Origin: CAZRCG01 sp964598565
GTDB taxonomy: Bacteria; Bdellovibrionota; UBA2394
Assembly: GCA_964598565.1 (NCBI GenBank)
Contig: CAZRCG010000008.1
Coordinates: forward strand, 56,044-120,043
Direction: 5' to 3'
Length of the DNA stretch: 64,000 nt
Positions 25,648 to 33,437 of this stretch are shown piece after piece. Made by a program: the position numbers and the translations under genes. Each line of letters opens with the position of its first letter. Position 1 is the stretch's first letter. A model generated the notes under the pieces. It saw only the letters and a list, made by a program, of their open reading frames with translations. It searched no databases and was not told the DNA's origin.

Positions 25648-26251
25648 CAAATATGTGGTCTTCGATATTGAAACCACAGGGCTCTATGCGGATCAGGGGG
25701 ATGAGATCGTCGAGCTCGGTGCGGTGATGGTCGAAAACCTGGAGCTGGGTCAGACGTTTCAGACCATGGTAAACCCGCGAAGACCGATTCCGGCGTCGGC
25801 AACCCGGATTTCGGGCATTCGAGATGCTGATGTTTCGTCAGCGCCTGATATTTCATTGGCACTGCCGCGTTTTTTAGATTTTGTTGGCTCGCGCATTTGG
25901 GTGGCGCAAAACGCCAGATTTGATTTGAGCTTCATTGTTCTAAAAATGAAGCAGCTCGGGTTACCACTTCGGCAAATGGTGGTCGTTGATACGATGGGTC
26001 TTTCGAAAATGATTTTTCCCTATGAGAGTTCGCACAGTCTTGACAAGATTATGGCTCGCTTAGGAATTACAAGAAGCGGAGATCGACATCGCTCGTTAGA
26101 CGATAGTCGGTATACGGCACAGGCTCTTATTGAATTTGTGAAACTGCTAGGACAGCAGAGAGTGACCAGCCTCCCGCAAATTGAAGCGGCATTTATCAAG
26201 CCAGAATCACTCTTTAAAGTCGAAAAAACGAAAAGCCGCTCGCTATTTTAG
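25622..26251 (+). CDS. DnaQ-like 3'-5' exonuclease (DEDDh family)
   Basis: A 209-aa exonuclease of the DnaQ/epsilon family. Exo I is FDIETTG (residues 14-20), Exo II lies in WVAQNARFDLSF and Exo III in HRSLDDSRYTA, giving the DEDDh residue set. It could be the replicative epsilon subunit, but a stand-alone DnaQ-family exonuclease is equally compatible; there is no clear polymerase-binding tail. ATG 25622 lies inside the direct repeat. Its 3' end overlaps the convergent lipoprotein gene by 9 nt. Confidence 0.85.
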   Translation: MQDLSLKDLKYVVFDIETTGLYADQGDEIVELGAVMVENLELGQTFQTMVNPRRPIPASATRISGIRDADVSSAPDISLALPRFLDFVGSRIWVAQNARFDLSFIVLKMKQLGLPLRQMVVVDTMGLSKMIFPYESSHSLDKIMARLGITRSGDRHRSLDDSRYTAQALIEFVKLLGQQRVTSLPQIEAAFIKPESLFKVEKTKSRSLF

Positions 26252-27457
26252 TCGACGAGCTCTTTCAATAATTTTCGAAGCAATGAGATTGGCAGAGTCC
26301 TTGGGTACCCCTAAGTCTTGGTAGATATTGCGGGTCTGCATCGCTTGAGCTCGCTTCAATGTCCAGCGAAGTCCGCCAGCGCGAGACACTTGTCGTGCCC
26401 AGCCTCTTTCTAACAGCAAATCACTGTACTCATGGGGTTTGGTATCTATATAAACGACCGGTTTTTCAGAAAAGGCAGCCTGGACGGCGACTGAAGAACG
26501 ATGAGTAATCAAAGCATCAGCGAGCGTGAGAGCCTCAGAGGTAGAAATCGATTTTGGAAGCAGCATCATAGGCTTCTTAGCGTATTTCTTGATGATTCTT
26601 CGTTCAAGTTGCCCATTCACTTTTGGATGGAGAGAGACTACGAAGTCGTAATCAGAGAGTTCGTTGGCTTCTTCAACAAAGAGACGAAAACTTTCGGCGT
26701 AGTTTTCACCGTAGCCACCGGCATAGAGCGCGACGGGTCGCGACGATAACTGCAGCTGCTTTCGTAAAGGCTCCGTTTCAAACTCGTTCATAGTCTGACG
26801 AAATACCTCCAGGGTGGGTTGGCCGACTGTTGTAACTTTGGCTCTGCGTAGTCGGGCGCGAATGGCTTTTTCTACAGAAGCCGAGGACACGAGAATCTCT
26901 TCATAAAGGAGAAATTGTTTTGAAGCTCTTTGGCCAGACCTTTTAGGACTAAAGCTGTCGTCGTAAGCCCATACAGGAATCTTCTGAGATGCGAAGAAGC
27001 GCGACAGATCATCTTGAAACTTTGAAGCCAGCCCTACGACCGCAAAATCGATTGGACGGCAACGCCACAATTCGAGTGCCAACGCGGGAGGAAGTCGCTT
27101 ATGAGACGACCACGACGATGGGTTTACTGTAACGCCACAATCGCGTTGCCAGTCGATCAACTCGGCGCTGTTTTTCAAAAGCGCGTACGAGGTGCCCACA
27201 GCTATAATAACGAAACGTTGCCCTTTTTCTCGCAGCAATTCCATCACGGGCTCCAGGGCTTTCGTCTCGCCTGCATCAAATAAAACAAATCCTACGGTGG
27301 AACGTGTAGAAAATAGGGAGGACTTCAGAGAACAGGCGCTGAGACTCACAGCAACTAAAATGAGAAGCCCTACATAGAGCTTGCGAATAAGCGCCAACTT
27401 AATACTGCCGAAAAAGCTCCCGGCAAAACACCTAAAACTCATAACTCTTTTGACCAA
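26243..27457 (-). CDS. Predicted lipoprotein with a GT-B-like (glycosyltransferase/epimerase-like) body
   Basis: A 404-aa protein that starts with a basic n-region and hydrophobic stretch ending in the lipobox LSAC, so lipidation at Cys42 is likely. The body looks like a two-domain Rossmann (GT-B) fold: a FVLFDAGETKALEPVMELL beginning, a central VALYAGGYGENYAESFRLF (like the donor-binding domain of UDP-GlcNAc 2-epimerases) and DALITHRSSVAVQAAFSEKP (like the nucleotide-binding loop of such enzymes). A lipid-anchored protein of this fold is unusual; no close family is recognised. ATG at residue 6 is an alternative start. It overlaps the adenosyltransferase gene by 19 nt. Confidence 0.6.
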   Translation of the reverse strand: MVKRVMSFRCFAGSFFGSIKLALIRKLYVGLLILVAVSLSACSLKSSLFSTRSTVGFVLFDAGETKALEPVMELLREKGQRFVIIAVGTSYALLKNSAELIDWQRDCGVTVNPSSWSSHKRLPPALALELWRCRPIDFAVVGLASKFQDDLSRFFASQKIPVWAYDDSFSPKRSGQRASKQFLLYEEILVSSASVEKAIRARLRRAKVTTVGQPTLEVFRQTMNEFETEPLRKQLQLSSRPVALYAGGYGENYAESFRLFVEEANELSDYDFVVSLHPKVNGQLERRIIKKYAKKPMMLLPKSISTSEALTLADALITHRSSVAVQAAFSEKPVVYIDTKPHEYSDLLLERGWARQVSRAGGLRWTLKRAQAMQTRNIYQDLGVPKDSANLIASKIIERARRLK

Positions 27458-27990
27458 ATGATATCCCCAATTTTAGAGCGAGCGTTGCAAACGCGTGCCA
27501 AAACAAAGAGAAGGTCCGATAGTCTGTTGAGGTATCGCATCACTTCTGTGTTGTAGGAACTCCTTTCGCTAAAACGTACGACGGCACGCTCGGCTCTTCG
27601 GCATACGCAGCGAGCGATATGAAATTGGGATGACAGGGGCGAGCCTCCAGGCAAAATAAATTGAGTGAGTGGCGTTAACTCTGATTCAAATTGATCGATG
27701 AGGCCTTCTAAGCTGAGCGTGCGGTCTTCAGACATTCTCTTAATTTTAGATTCTACGTCGAGCGGTGTGGCCAAGTCGGCTCCCATACGATGTAAATCAT
27801 GCTGAATGCGAGTGAGTACCGTTCGAATATCTTCGGGAGCTCCGCAAGCCACAATATAACCGAGCCAACTGTTGAGCTCATCTACATCCCCGTAGGCTTC
27901 AACTTGAAGAGCGCTTTTCAAGACACGTCGTCCTGAAAACAGACCGGTTTGACCATCATCGCCCGTCTTGGTATAAATTTTCATAGACAT
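27439..27990 (-). CDS. PduO-type ATP:cob(I)alamin adenosyltransferase
   Basis: Transfers the adenosyl group of ATP to cob(I)alamin to form coenzyme B12. The N-terminal KIYTKTGDDGQTGLFSGRR is the ATP-binding signature of the PduO family, and LPGGSPLSSQFHIARCVCRRAER contains the Arg-rich conserved helix; the ending DLLFVLARVCN is also typical. Length (183 aa) is normal. Start ATG 27990 was chosen over a TTG three bases earlier; ATG 27984 is also possible. No B12-dependent enzyme or cobalamin riboswitch is seen nearby. Confidence 0.92.
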   Translation of the reverse strand: MSMKIYTKTGDDGQTGLFSGRRVLKSALQVEAYGDVDELNSWLGYIVACGAPEDIRTVLTRIQHDLHRMGADLATPLDVESKIKRMSEDRTLSLEGLIDQFESELTPLTQFILPGGSPLSSQFHIARCVCRRAERAVVRFSERSSYNTEVMRYLNRLSDLLFVLARVCNARSKIGDIIWSKEL

Positions 27991-28020
27991 CAATCTATAC
28001 GACTTTGAAGGTGAGTAATA

Positions 28021-28926
28021 TCACAAAGACCGTCCGAAGAGGCAACGTACGAGCGTTCGAGTCGCCATCTGCTTGAGAGTTTTTCTAGAAATTTTTATCG
28101 GCCGTGAGAGGTCGGGCGCTGTTGCTAAAAGGCGAAGTGTTTCAATGCCAATGGCGGCCGGCATGGCGGAAGCAAATCTCAAAAAGGGGCGCCATCGAGG
28201 CAGGTGATTGCAAAATTCAAGGCCTCTCTCAAGGCCGCTTTTCGTTGCAGAAATATAGGTCGAAAGAAAAGCGGGCCAAGCGTCGCTTGCCCACGGGGTC
28301 GTCGATTTCGCAAAAGGTAGGTACCAGCGTCCTCGAGCTATGTCTTGGGCGATATCTCGTAAAATATTAATTCTCTGTAGCGACTTACCATAATCGACGG
28401 CCAGCGTTCGAGTCGCATCGGGCAGATGAAACATATCAACCCAAAAATCTCCCACGCAGCCGGCGATATGGTAACAGTACCAATCGAAATCCGTGGGGCT
28501 CATGGGAGGCGCGTCGACGAAATTGCCGTTGAAGCGCTGAAGATCCCACTTCATGGCGCTCATAAGAGTCTTCACGACTTTGGTAACAGCGGCTCGGTCG
28601 GCATCTGAGAGGTTTCGAAAGGACTCTATAAGAGATGGCATGGCAAGCCGCAGAGATTCTTCGCTTTTCGGTAAGTTCTTTAGAGGTGGCGGCGTATATT
28701 TCTTTATGCTATCAAAAATCGCCATTTCCCATTGATTGAGATAGACTAACCGCTCTTGTGACGATGCAGAGCCCGAGTCCGAAAGAGTGTCAGCCGCACG
28801 AGCCAACAGATACGCAAGCGTTATCGCCGGCCGCTGTCGTTTTGGCACCAAACGAAGCGTTAGACCAAAAGAGCGAGATACGCTCTGAATTACTTGAGGC
28901 GAAAGGGTCGGAGATTTTTCAGTCAT
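28021..28926 (-). CDS. Squalene/phytoene synthase family protein (copy 1)
   Basis: A 301-aa head-to-head prenyl synthase. Both Asp-rich motifs are present: DTLSD (DxxxD) in ARAADTLSDSGS and RDIAQD in RINILRDIAQDIARGRWYLP; SRSFGLTLRLVP at residues 17-28 matches the conserved start. DWYCYHIAGCVGDF is the usual central helix. It probably condenses two farnesyl diphosphates to a presqualene/squalene-type product. Its first ~170 nt overlap the 5' part of a second family member on the other strand. Confidence 0.87.
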   Translation of the reverse strand: MTEKSPTLSPQVIQSVSRSFGLTLRLVPKRQRPAITLAYLLARAADTLSDSGSASSQERLVYLNQWEMAIFDSIKKYTPPPLKNLPKSEESLRLAMPSLIESFRNLSDADRAAVTKVVKTLMSAMKWDLQRFNGNFVDAPPMSPTDFDWYCYHIAGCVGDFWVDMFHLPDATRTLAVDYGKSLQRINILRDIAQDIARGRWYLPFAKSTTPWASDAWPAFLSTYISATKSGLERGLEFCNHLPRWRPFLRFASAMPAAIGIETLRLLATAPDLSRPIKISRKTLKQMATRTLVRCLFGRSL

Positions 28927-29693
28927 CCTTTCGACCTGATATCCGGGCTTGTGGAAAGAGTCACTTTCAAATCACTTTTCTTTTTATTCCTGGCGCTGCG
29001 AAACGTAGCGCTGCTGCCGATTTGTACTCTTTTTGTCGCTTGGTCGACGATATAGCCGATGAAGCACATCGCAGTGTGACTCAGAGAAAGGAGCTTCTGC
29101 AGCAGGTTAGAGACTGGATAGTTCATCGACCTAAGCTGGGGCACTCGTTCTGGGATCGCTGGGCCGAAGAAATTCGGACCTTTCATATTCCTGCGGCGAC
29201 TCTATTGGCCATTGTCAACGGAGTGGCCAGAGACTTAGAGAATCGACCCTTTACGGATTGGTCTGATCTTGAAGACTATATGCAAGGGGTAGCATCAGCG
29301 GTGGGAGAAGCGTTTTTAGCCATTGTCGATAGGCTTGACCAAGAAGCCTATGACTATTCTTTTCATATGGGACGAGCGCTTCAGTATTTAAATATTTTAC
29401 GAGATCTAAAAACCGATGCCTTGCAGGGGCGACGCTATATTCCCGATACTATGGATAAACATCTCGTGGAGTCTCAAGAAGCCTTGCGACGCGAACTTTT
29501 TTCGAGAGCTCTATTTCATCGTCACCGAGCTCGGCCCAAAAAATCTTGGGGGGCGCGGCTTGCGTACCTTCCCGCTGAATTAATGGCGAAACTTTATTTT
29601 TACGCCGCTGAACAATTTTGGATTCGAGGCGACGACCGACGATTGAACGGTCTGCAGTCTCTATGGGCTCTGCTATCAAAGCCCCGTTGGTAA
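28758..29693 (+). CDS. Squalene/phytoene synthase family protein (copy 2)
   Basis: A 311-aa family member with a long unconserved N-terminus (about 65 residues). The first Asp motif is in FCRLVDDIADE and the second in YLNILRDLKTDALQGRRYIP; VASAVGEAF is the conserved central part. With copy 1 it resembles the HpnC/HpnD pairing of the three-enzyme squalene route, but the third member (HpnE oxidoreductase) is not in this window. The start is uncertain (GTG 28758 or TTG 28842), but any start giving a full domain lies before 28926, so the two genes overlap at their 5' ends. Confidence 0.83.
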   Translation: MTMQSPSPKECQPHEPTDTQALSPAAVVLAPNEALDQKSEIRSELLEAKGSEIFQSSFRPDIRACGKSHFQITFLFIPGAAKRSAAADLYSFCRLVDDIADEAHRSVTQRKELLQQVRDWIVHRPKLGHSFWDRWAEEIRTFHIPAATLLAIVNGVARDLENRPFTDWSDLEDYMQGVASAVGEAFLAIVDRLDQEAYDYSFHMGRALQYLNILRDLKTDALQGRRYIPDTMDKHLVESQEALRRELFSRALFHRHRARPKKSWGARLAYLPAELMAKLYFYAAEQFWIRGDDRRLNGLQSLWALLSKPRW

Positions 29694-29796
29694 TCACGGG
29701 GCTATCGCCAAACGTCACTAACGCGGCGACCAACCAAAGGCGCCGGCCACAGCGGGCTGTCGCCAACCTCTGTTTTTGCGGCTGTCGAGAAACGCC

Positions 29797-30711
29797 CTAA
29801 GCCGATTTAAGCAGGTCGACTTTTTTTCCGATGCTTTGAGCATCAAAGCCAAAGTGACGAAAAATTTCTTCTGGGTCGCCCGATTCTCCAAAAGTCTCTA
29901 CACCAATACGAAATAATTTTGCCTTGCCGCCCACTTCTGCCATCACTTCTGCCACGGCAGACCCGAGACCCCCAATCGTATAATGATCTTCAGCGGTGAC
30001 AATCCAATCGTGAGAGGTGCAAAGCCTTTTAATCAGTGCTGTATCGATGGGTTTCAGGCTTGAAGCATTGATGACCGTCCACGGTTTTGCTCGGTCGGCG
30101 TTTGCCGCGAAAGCAGAGGCGACAAGTCCGCCGCTTGCTAAAATCGCGATTCCTTTTCCCTCGTGAAGAACGGGCCAGCGCCCAGGATGAAACTCTATCG
30201 GTTGGGGAAATATCGTCGGGACTTTCTGACGAGTGAGTCTCAAATAGACTGGGCCCTCGTTCTGTACCAGATAGCGAACCATAGCACGCGTTTCTTGATC
30301 GTCGGCCGGCTGAAAAATAGAAAAGTGAGGCAGCGCCCTCAGCAAAGAAATATCTTCGAGTCCCATCTGCGAATGACCGTCTTCCCCAATGGCCACGCCC
30401 GAGTGAGTGCCCACCAATTTCACATTGGCTTGGTTGTAGGCAACAGACATTCGAATTTGATCGTAGCGCCCTGTCAAAAAACAACCGAAGCTACAGGCAA
30501 AGGCGGTTTTTCCAGAAAGTGCCAGACCGGCTGCCGTACCAATCATATTGGCTTCGGCGATGCCCATTTCAAAAAATCTCTCAGGAAATTTTTTTCCAAA
30601 TATCAGAGATTTCGTCGACTTTGCCAGATCGGCATCTAAGACGACGATCTCAGGATGTTTTTCTCCTAAGAGAGCGAGTTCATCACCAAAGCTGTCTCGA
30701 GTGGCTTTCAT
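29797..30711 (-). CDS. Transketolase, C-terminal subunit (Pyr plus C-terminal domains)
   Basis: A 304-aa protein equal to the second half of transketolase: a pyrimidine-binding domain (ADLAKSTKSLIFGKKFPERF, then MGIAEANMIGTAAGLAL with the catalytic Glu) and the C-terminal domain (VTAEDHYTIGGLGSAVAEVM). With the N-terminal subunit encoded next to it, it forms a split transketolase moving two-carbon units between pentose and hexose phosphates. The two genes overlap by 4 nt. DXP synthase is an alternative for such sequences, but the split gene form favours transketolase. Confidence 0.9.
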   Translation of the reverse strand: MKATRDSFGDELALLGEKHPEIVVLDADLAKSTKSLIFGKKFPERFFEMGIAEANMIGTAAGLALSGKTAFACSFGCFLTGRYDQIRMSVAYNQANVKLVGTHSGVAIGEDGHSQMGLEDISLLRALPHFSIFQPADDQETRAMVRYLVQNEGPVYLRLTRQKVPTIFPQPIEFHPGRWPVLHEGKGIAILASGGLVASAFAANADRAKPWTVINASSLKPIDTALIKRLCTSHDWIVTAEDHYTIGGLGSAVAEVMAEVGGKAKLFRIGVETFGESGDPEEIFRHFGFDAQSIGKKVDLLKSA

Positions 30712-31505
30712 TCTCCAAGCTCCTGTAGGGCCTTCGTCAGTTCGCTCTCCGTGGGGGCGACGCCGTGCCAGTCGATGACCTTTTCCATAAATGAAACACC
30801 CTTTCCTTTGATCGTCTCGGCGATAACCATGGTGGGTTTATTGGAATCACTTTTACTCAATACGGTTTTTAAGGCCGCTCGGTCGTGCCCATCGACGCTC
30901 ACCACATTCCAGTTAAAGGCCTTCCACTTGTCGACCAGAGGCTCAAGGCTCATCACGTCATCCGAGGTGCCATCAATTTGACCATGATTGTAGTCAGTGA
31001 TGACGGTGAGATTGCCTAATTGGTATTTGGCCGCGCTCATGGCTGCTTCCCAGATTTGACCTTCTTGGCTTTCACCGTCTCCGATCAAACAAAATACTCG
31101 GTACGCTTTTTTGTCGAGCTTGGCCGCAAGTGCCATGCCCTGAGCAATCGAAAGTCCTTGGCCCAAAGAGCCGGTGGCGGCTTCAGCGGCGAAGAGCCGC
31201 ATGCGATCAGGATGGCCTTGCAGAGGGGAGCCCAATTTTCTCAAACTCATCAACCAATCGTGAGGAAAATAGCCGGCCTCGGCGAGTACGGCATAAAGCG
31301 CGGGAACGGCATGACCCTTCGACAAAATAAAACGGTCTCGCTCTGGCCACAGAGGATTCTTCGGGTCGAAGCGCATGATGTCTGCAAATAGGGTAAGTAT
31401 AATATCGATCGCTGAGAGAGAGCCACCGGGATGCCCACTGTTGCCCGCGTGAATCATTTTTAAAATTGTGGCTCGCAACCGCTTGGCCGTGGCTTCGTCG
31501 CTCAT
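30708..31505 (-). CDS. Transketolase, N-terminal subunit (thiamine diphosphate-binding)
   Basis: A 265-aa protein equal to the first half of transketolase. AGNSGHPGGSLSAIDI and the TPP motif GDGESQEGQIWEAAM with downstream DYNHGQIDGT are clear. The frame is open to an ATG at 31556, but ATG 31505 (MSDEATAKRLRATIL) begins at the conserved region and has GGAA before it; the extra 17 residues are Ser-rich and unconserved. A 72-bp gap to the divergent DUF2203 gene leaves room for both promoters. Confidence 0.9.
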   Translation of the reverse strand: MSDEATAKRLRATILKMIHAGNSGHPGGSLSAIDIILTLFADIMRFDPKNPLWPERDRFILSKGHAVPALYAVLAEAGYFPHDWLMSLRKLGSPLQGHPDRMRLFAAEAATGSLGQGLSIAQGMALAAKLDKKAYRVFCLIGDGESQEGQIWEAAMSAAKYQLGNLTVITDYNHGQIDGTSDDVMSLEPLVDKWKAFNWNVVSVDGHDRAALKTVLSKSDSNKPTMVIAETIKGKGVSFMEKVIDWHGVAPTESELTKALQELGE

Positions 31506-31577
31506 CAGAGATTTTCCATTATTTGATGAAGAAAGGGTCGATTGAGAAAGCGTCATCGTCTATGATGATTACGTATT

Positions 31578-32045
31578 ATGGGTAAAATTTACAATCTGTT
31601 CTCTCACTCAGATAGGCCACCCAGGACTCATTCGGTAGAGTCCGCCAATGCACTCCTTCCGGTTATATTGAGGTTGACCGATGATACCATGCGTCAAACC
31701 GATCAGCTTCAGTTAAGGCTGCAAAGGCATAAAAAAGGCTCTGAGACCTACGATCGCCTGGTTAAAGAGTACGATGCGGTCGTTCAGCGCTGGGTCGATA
31801 AAGTTCATCGGCTCGGGGCTTCGGCCAAGGGGCTATGGTTGGTCGACTTTGATATGGGCAAAGGCTGCCTGTGCTGGATGTATCCTGAAAAGAAGGTGGA
31901 CTACTTTCATTCGTATGAGGGTGGTTATAAAAAAAGGGTTCCGATCAAGGACTTGCCCTTAGAAACCCAGATGGAGCTCTTTGAACTTCCTCCTGCAGAT
32001 ATCGTTTCAGAGCCCGCCCAGCCCACCGTGGATTCTCAGCATTAG
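31578..32045 (+). CDS. DUF2203 family protein
   Basis: A 155-aa soluble protein. After a short leader, SVESANALLPVILRLTDDTM is the usual family opening, a charged helical middle follows, and GLWLVDFDMGKGCLCWMYPE then FHSYEGGYKKRVPI form the conserved C-terminal half. The function of DUF2203 is unknown. It is divergent from the transketolase subunits and followed by tRNA-Arg. Confidence 0.75.
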   Translation: MGKIYNLFSHSDRPPRTHSVESANALLPVILRLTDDTMRQTDQLQLRLQRHKKGSETYDRLVKEYDAVVQRWVDKVHRLGASAKGLWLVDFDMGKGCLCWMYPEKKVDYFHSYEGGYKKRVPIKDLPLETQMELFELPPADIVSEPAQPTVDSQH

Positions 32046-32120
32046 TTTTTATTAAAGTTTTGTGATTGGGTTCTCTCAAGCCTGGCTGGACGCGCTCCCT
32101 GAAATTTTTATGGGAATCGA

Positions 32121-32150
32121 TTGCTAACCTTAGGCCGCCTTGGGTATACC
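32121..32150 (+). promoter_or_regulatory. Candidate sigma70-type promoter for tRNA-Arg(TCG)
   Basis: TTGCTA at 32121-32126 and TATACC at 32145-32150 with an 18-nt spacer place transcription start about 5 nt before the tRNA at 32162. Both hexamers are imperfect, so this is suggested by position more than by match. Confidence 0.4.
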
Positions 32151-32161
32151 GAGTAGGTCTT

Positions 32162-32238
32162 GCGGCCTTAGCTCAGCTGGATAGAGCATCTGGCTTCGAA
32201 CCAGAGGGTCGGGCGTTCGAATCGCTCAGGCCGCGCCA
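32162..32238 (+). tRNA. tRNA-Arg (anticodon TCG)
   Basis: A 77-nt cloverleaf with encoded CCA. Acceptor GCGGCCT pairs fully with AGGCCGC, discriminator G; D-arm GCTC/GAGC; anticodon stem TCTGG/CCAGA around loop CTTCGAA (anticodon TCG); T-arm GGGCG/CGCTC with one G-U around TTCGAAT. Reads CGN-type arginine codons such as CGA and CGG; this genome uses CGA heavily. Confidence 0.96.
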
Positions 32239-32510
32239 TCTTGACACGGTCCCATCAGCGCAAGGATCTCTTCAGGCCTAATTCGATGCCGTTCACTTCG
32301 TATAGCATTTTCGTCGTTGCTGTCAGATTCGTAGAAGCTATAGCGGTAGATCATTTCTGGAATCAATTTTTTTGGACCGTTCAAGACCTCGGAAGTCGAT
32401 CAACCCATTGGTTTGAAGGAGTTTTAAGAGAAGCTCGGCGATCATTTTAAAACTCATGATGACATTAGAGAATCTTTTTGGCTTTGATGGGGTCAAGGAG
32501 GGCCTTTTAT

Positions 32511-33416
32511 ATGATCATGGCTCTAATTTCATTTGCGTTAACGGCTCAGTCTCCATTCGCATTTCTGGAGTCTACCAATAAAACGGTCTCCAGCTCAGGT
32601 ACTGCATTTTACGGATTTCTTCCCCCCTCTCAAGGCCAGGTAAAAGATCAGCGGGGTAAGATGGTGCACCTTCGCCTTGAAACTTTCTATTTTCCGGAAG
32701 GGTTTGATACCTCTGATTTTCCTCAATTTTTTGCAGAAGTAGAAATTCCAAATGCACGCTATAAAGTATTTCCTCCTGCAGACGGAGACATCAAAGTCAT
32801 CGATATTGGCGGCTTGGGTCGGGAGCGCGGACTCATTCAGTTTGATTTAAAGGCCTTTGAGTATCCCGAAGCTGGCGAGCCCGCACTCGCTCGAAAACTG
32901 ATCCCTATTCAAATGCGTCGGCGTCTTGATGTAGGAACTTACGAAGTCAAATATCATCCTGAAGTTGATCGCCTTCAAGATTTGGGAATTTTAACGATTG
33001 CTCCTGCTAGCCCTAAACACTTCTTTCAGCGAGATGAGAGAATTTACCCCGAGGTGCGATCGGCCCGTGTGGTTTTTGAAGGCAATGCTTTGTTTCTTCG
33101 AGTGGAGGGCCCCTACAAAGCCATCAATGGTTTCCAAACGAAATGCTATGTTTTTGATAAAAGCCCGGAATCGGACGAGAAGATAACTCTATCTCGAAAT
33201 GTCTTTGTCGTGATTGCGGGCCTCAAGGTGGAGACCGATATGAATGTTTGTCGCGATCGGCCCAATGACTATGTTTTGAATATTCCGATTCCTCCTGGCT
33301 GGGAGAAGAATCAGCGTTATCTCTTCTTTATTCCCACCGACAATGGGGACGCCTTCTATTTTTCGGCCAATTTAGGGGAGTTCAGCGGAGAGTTGGGTCA
33401 GCGCCACCGGCCCTAA
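32511..33416 (+). CDS. Secreted protein of unknown function
   Basis: A 301-aa protein with an N-terminal signal peptide (MIMALISFALTAQSPFAFL). Start ATG 32511 is chosen because AAGGAGG at 32495-32501 is ideally spaced; the frame continues to 32478 without support. The mature part looks beta-rich (FYGFLPPSQGQVKDQRGKMV and VHLRLETFYFPEGFDTSDF) with two cysteines, and a second beta-rich half after about residue 170. No family recognised. The stop is 21 bp from the convergent helicase-nuclease. Confidence 0.72.
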   Translation: MIMALISFALTAQSPFAFLESTNKTVSSSGTAFYGFLPPSQGQVKDQRGKMVHLRLETFYFPEGFDTSDFPQFFAEVEIPNARYKVFPPADGDIKVIDIGGLGRERGLIQFDLKAFEYPEAGEPALARKLIPIQMRRRLDVGTYEVKYHPEVDRLQDLGILTIAPASPKHFFQRDERIYPEVRSARVVFEGNALFLRVEGPYKAINGFQTKCYVFDKSPESDEKITLSRNVFVVIAGLKVETDMNVCRDRPNDYVLNIPIPPGWEKNQRYLFFIPTDNGDAFYFSANLGEFSGELGQRHRP

Positions 33417-33437
33417 GCCGTAGGCGAAAAAGAGAAT

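Noticed and set aside
29680..29703. 8-bp inverted repeat AGCCCCGT/ACGGGGCT at the end of the second prenyl synthase gene
   Set aside because: No T-tract follows, so it does not qualify as a rho-independent terminator on the evidence.
32241..32450. 69-aa frame directly after tRNA-Arg
   Set aside because: No ribosome site, no conserved features and atypical composition.
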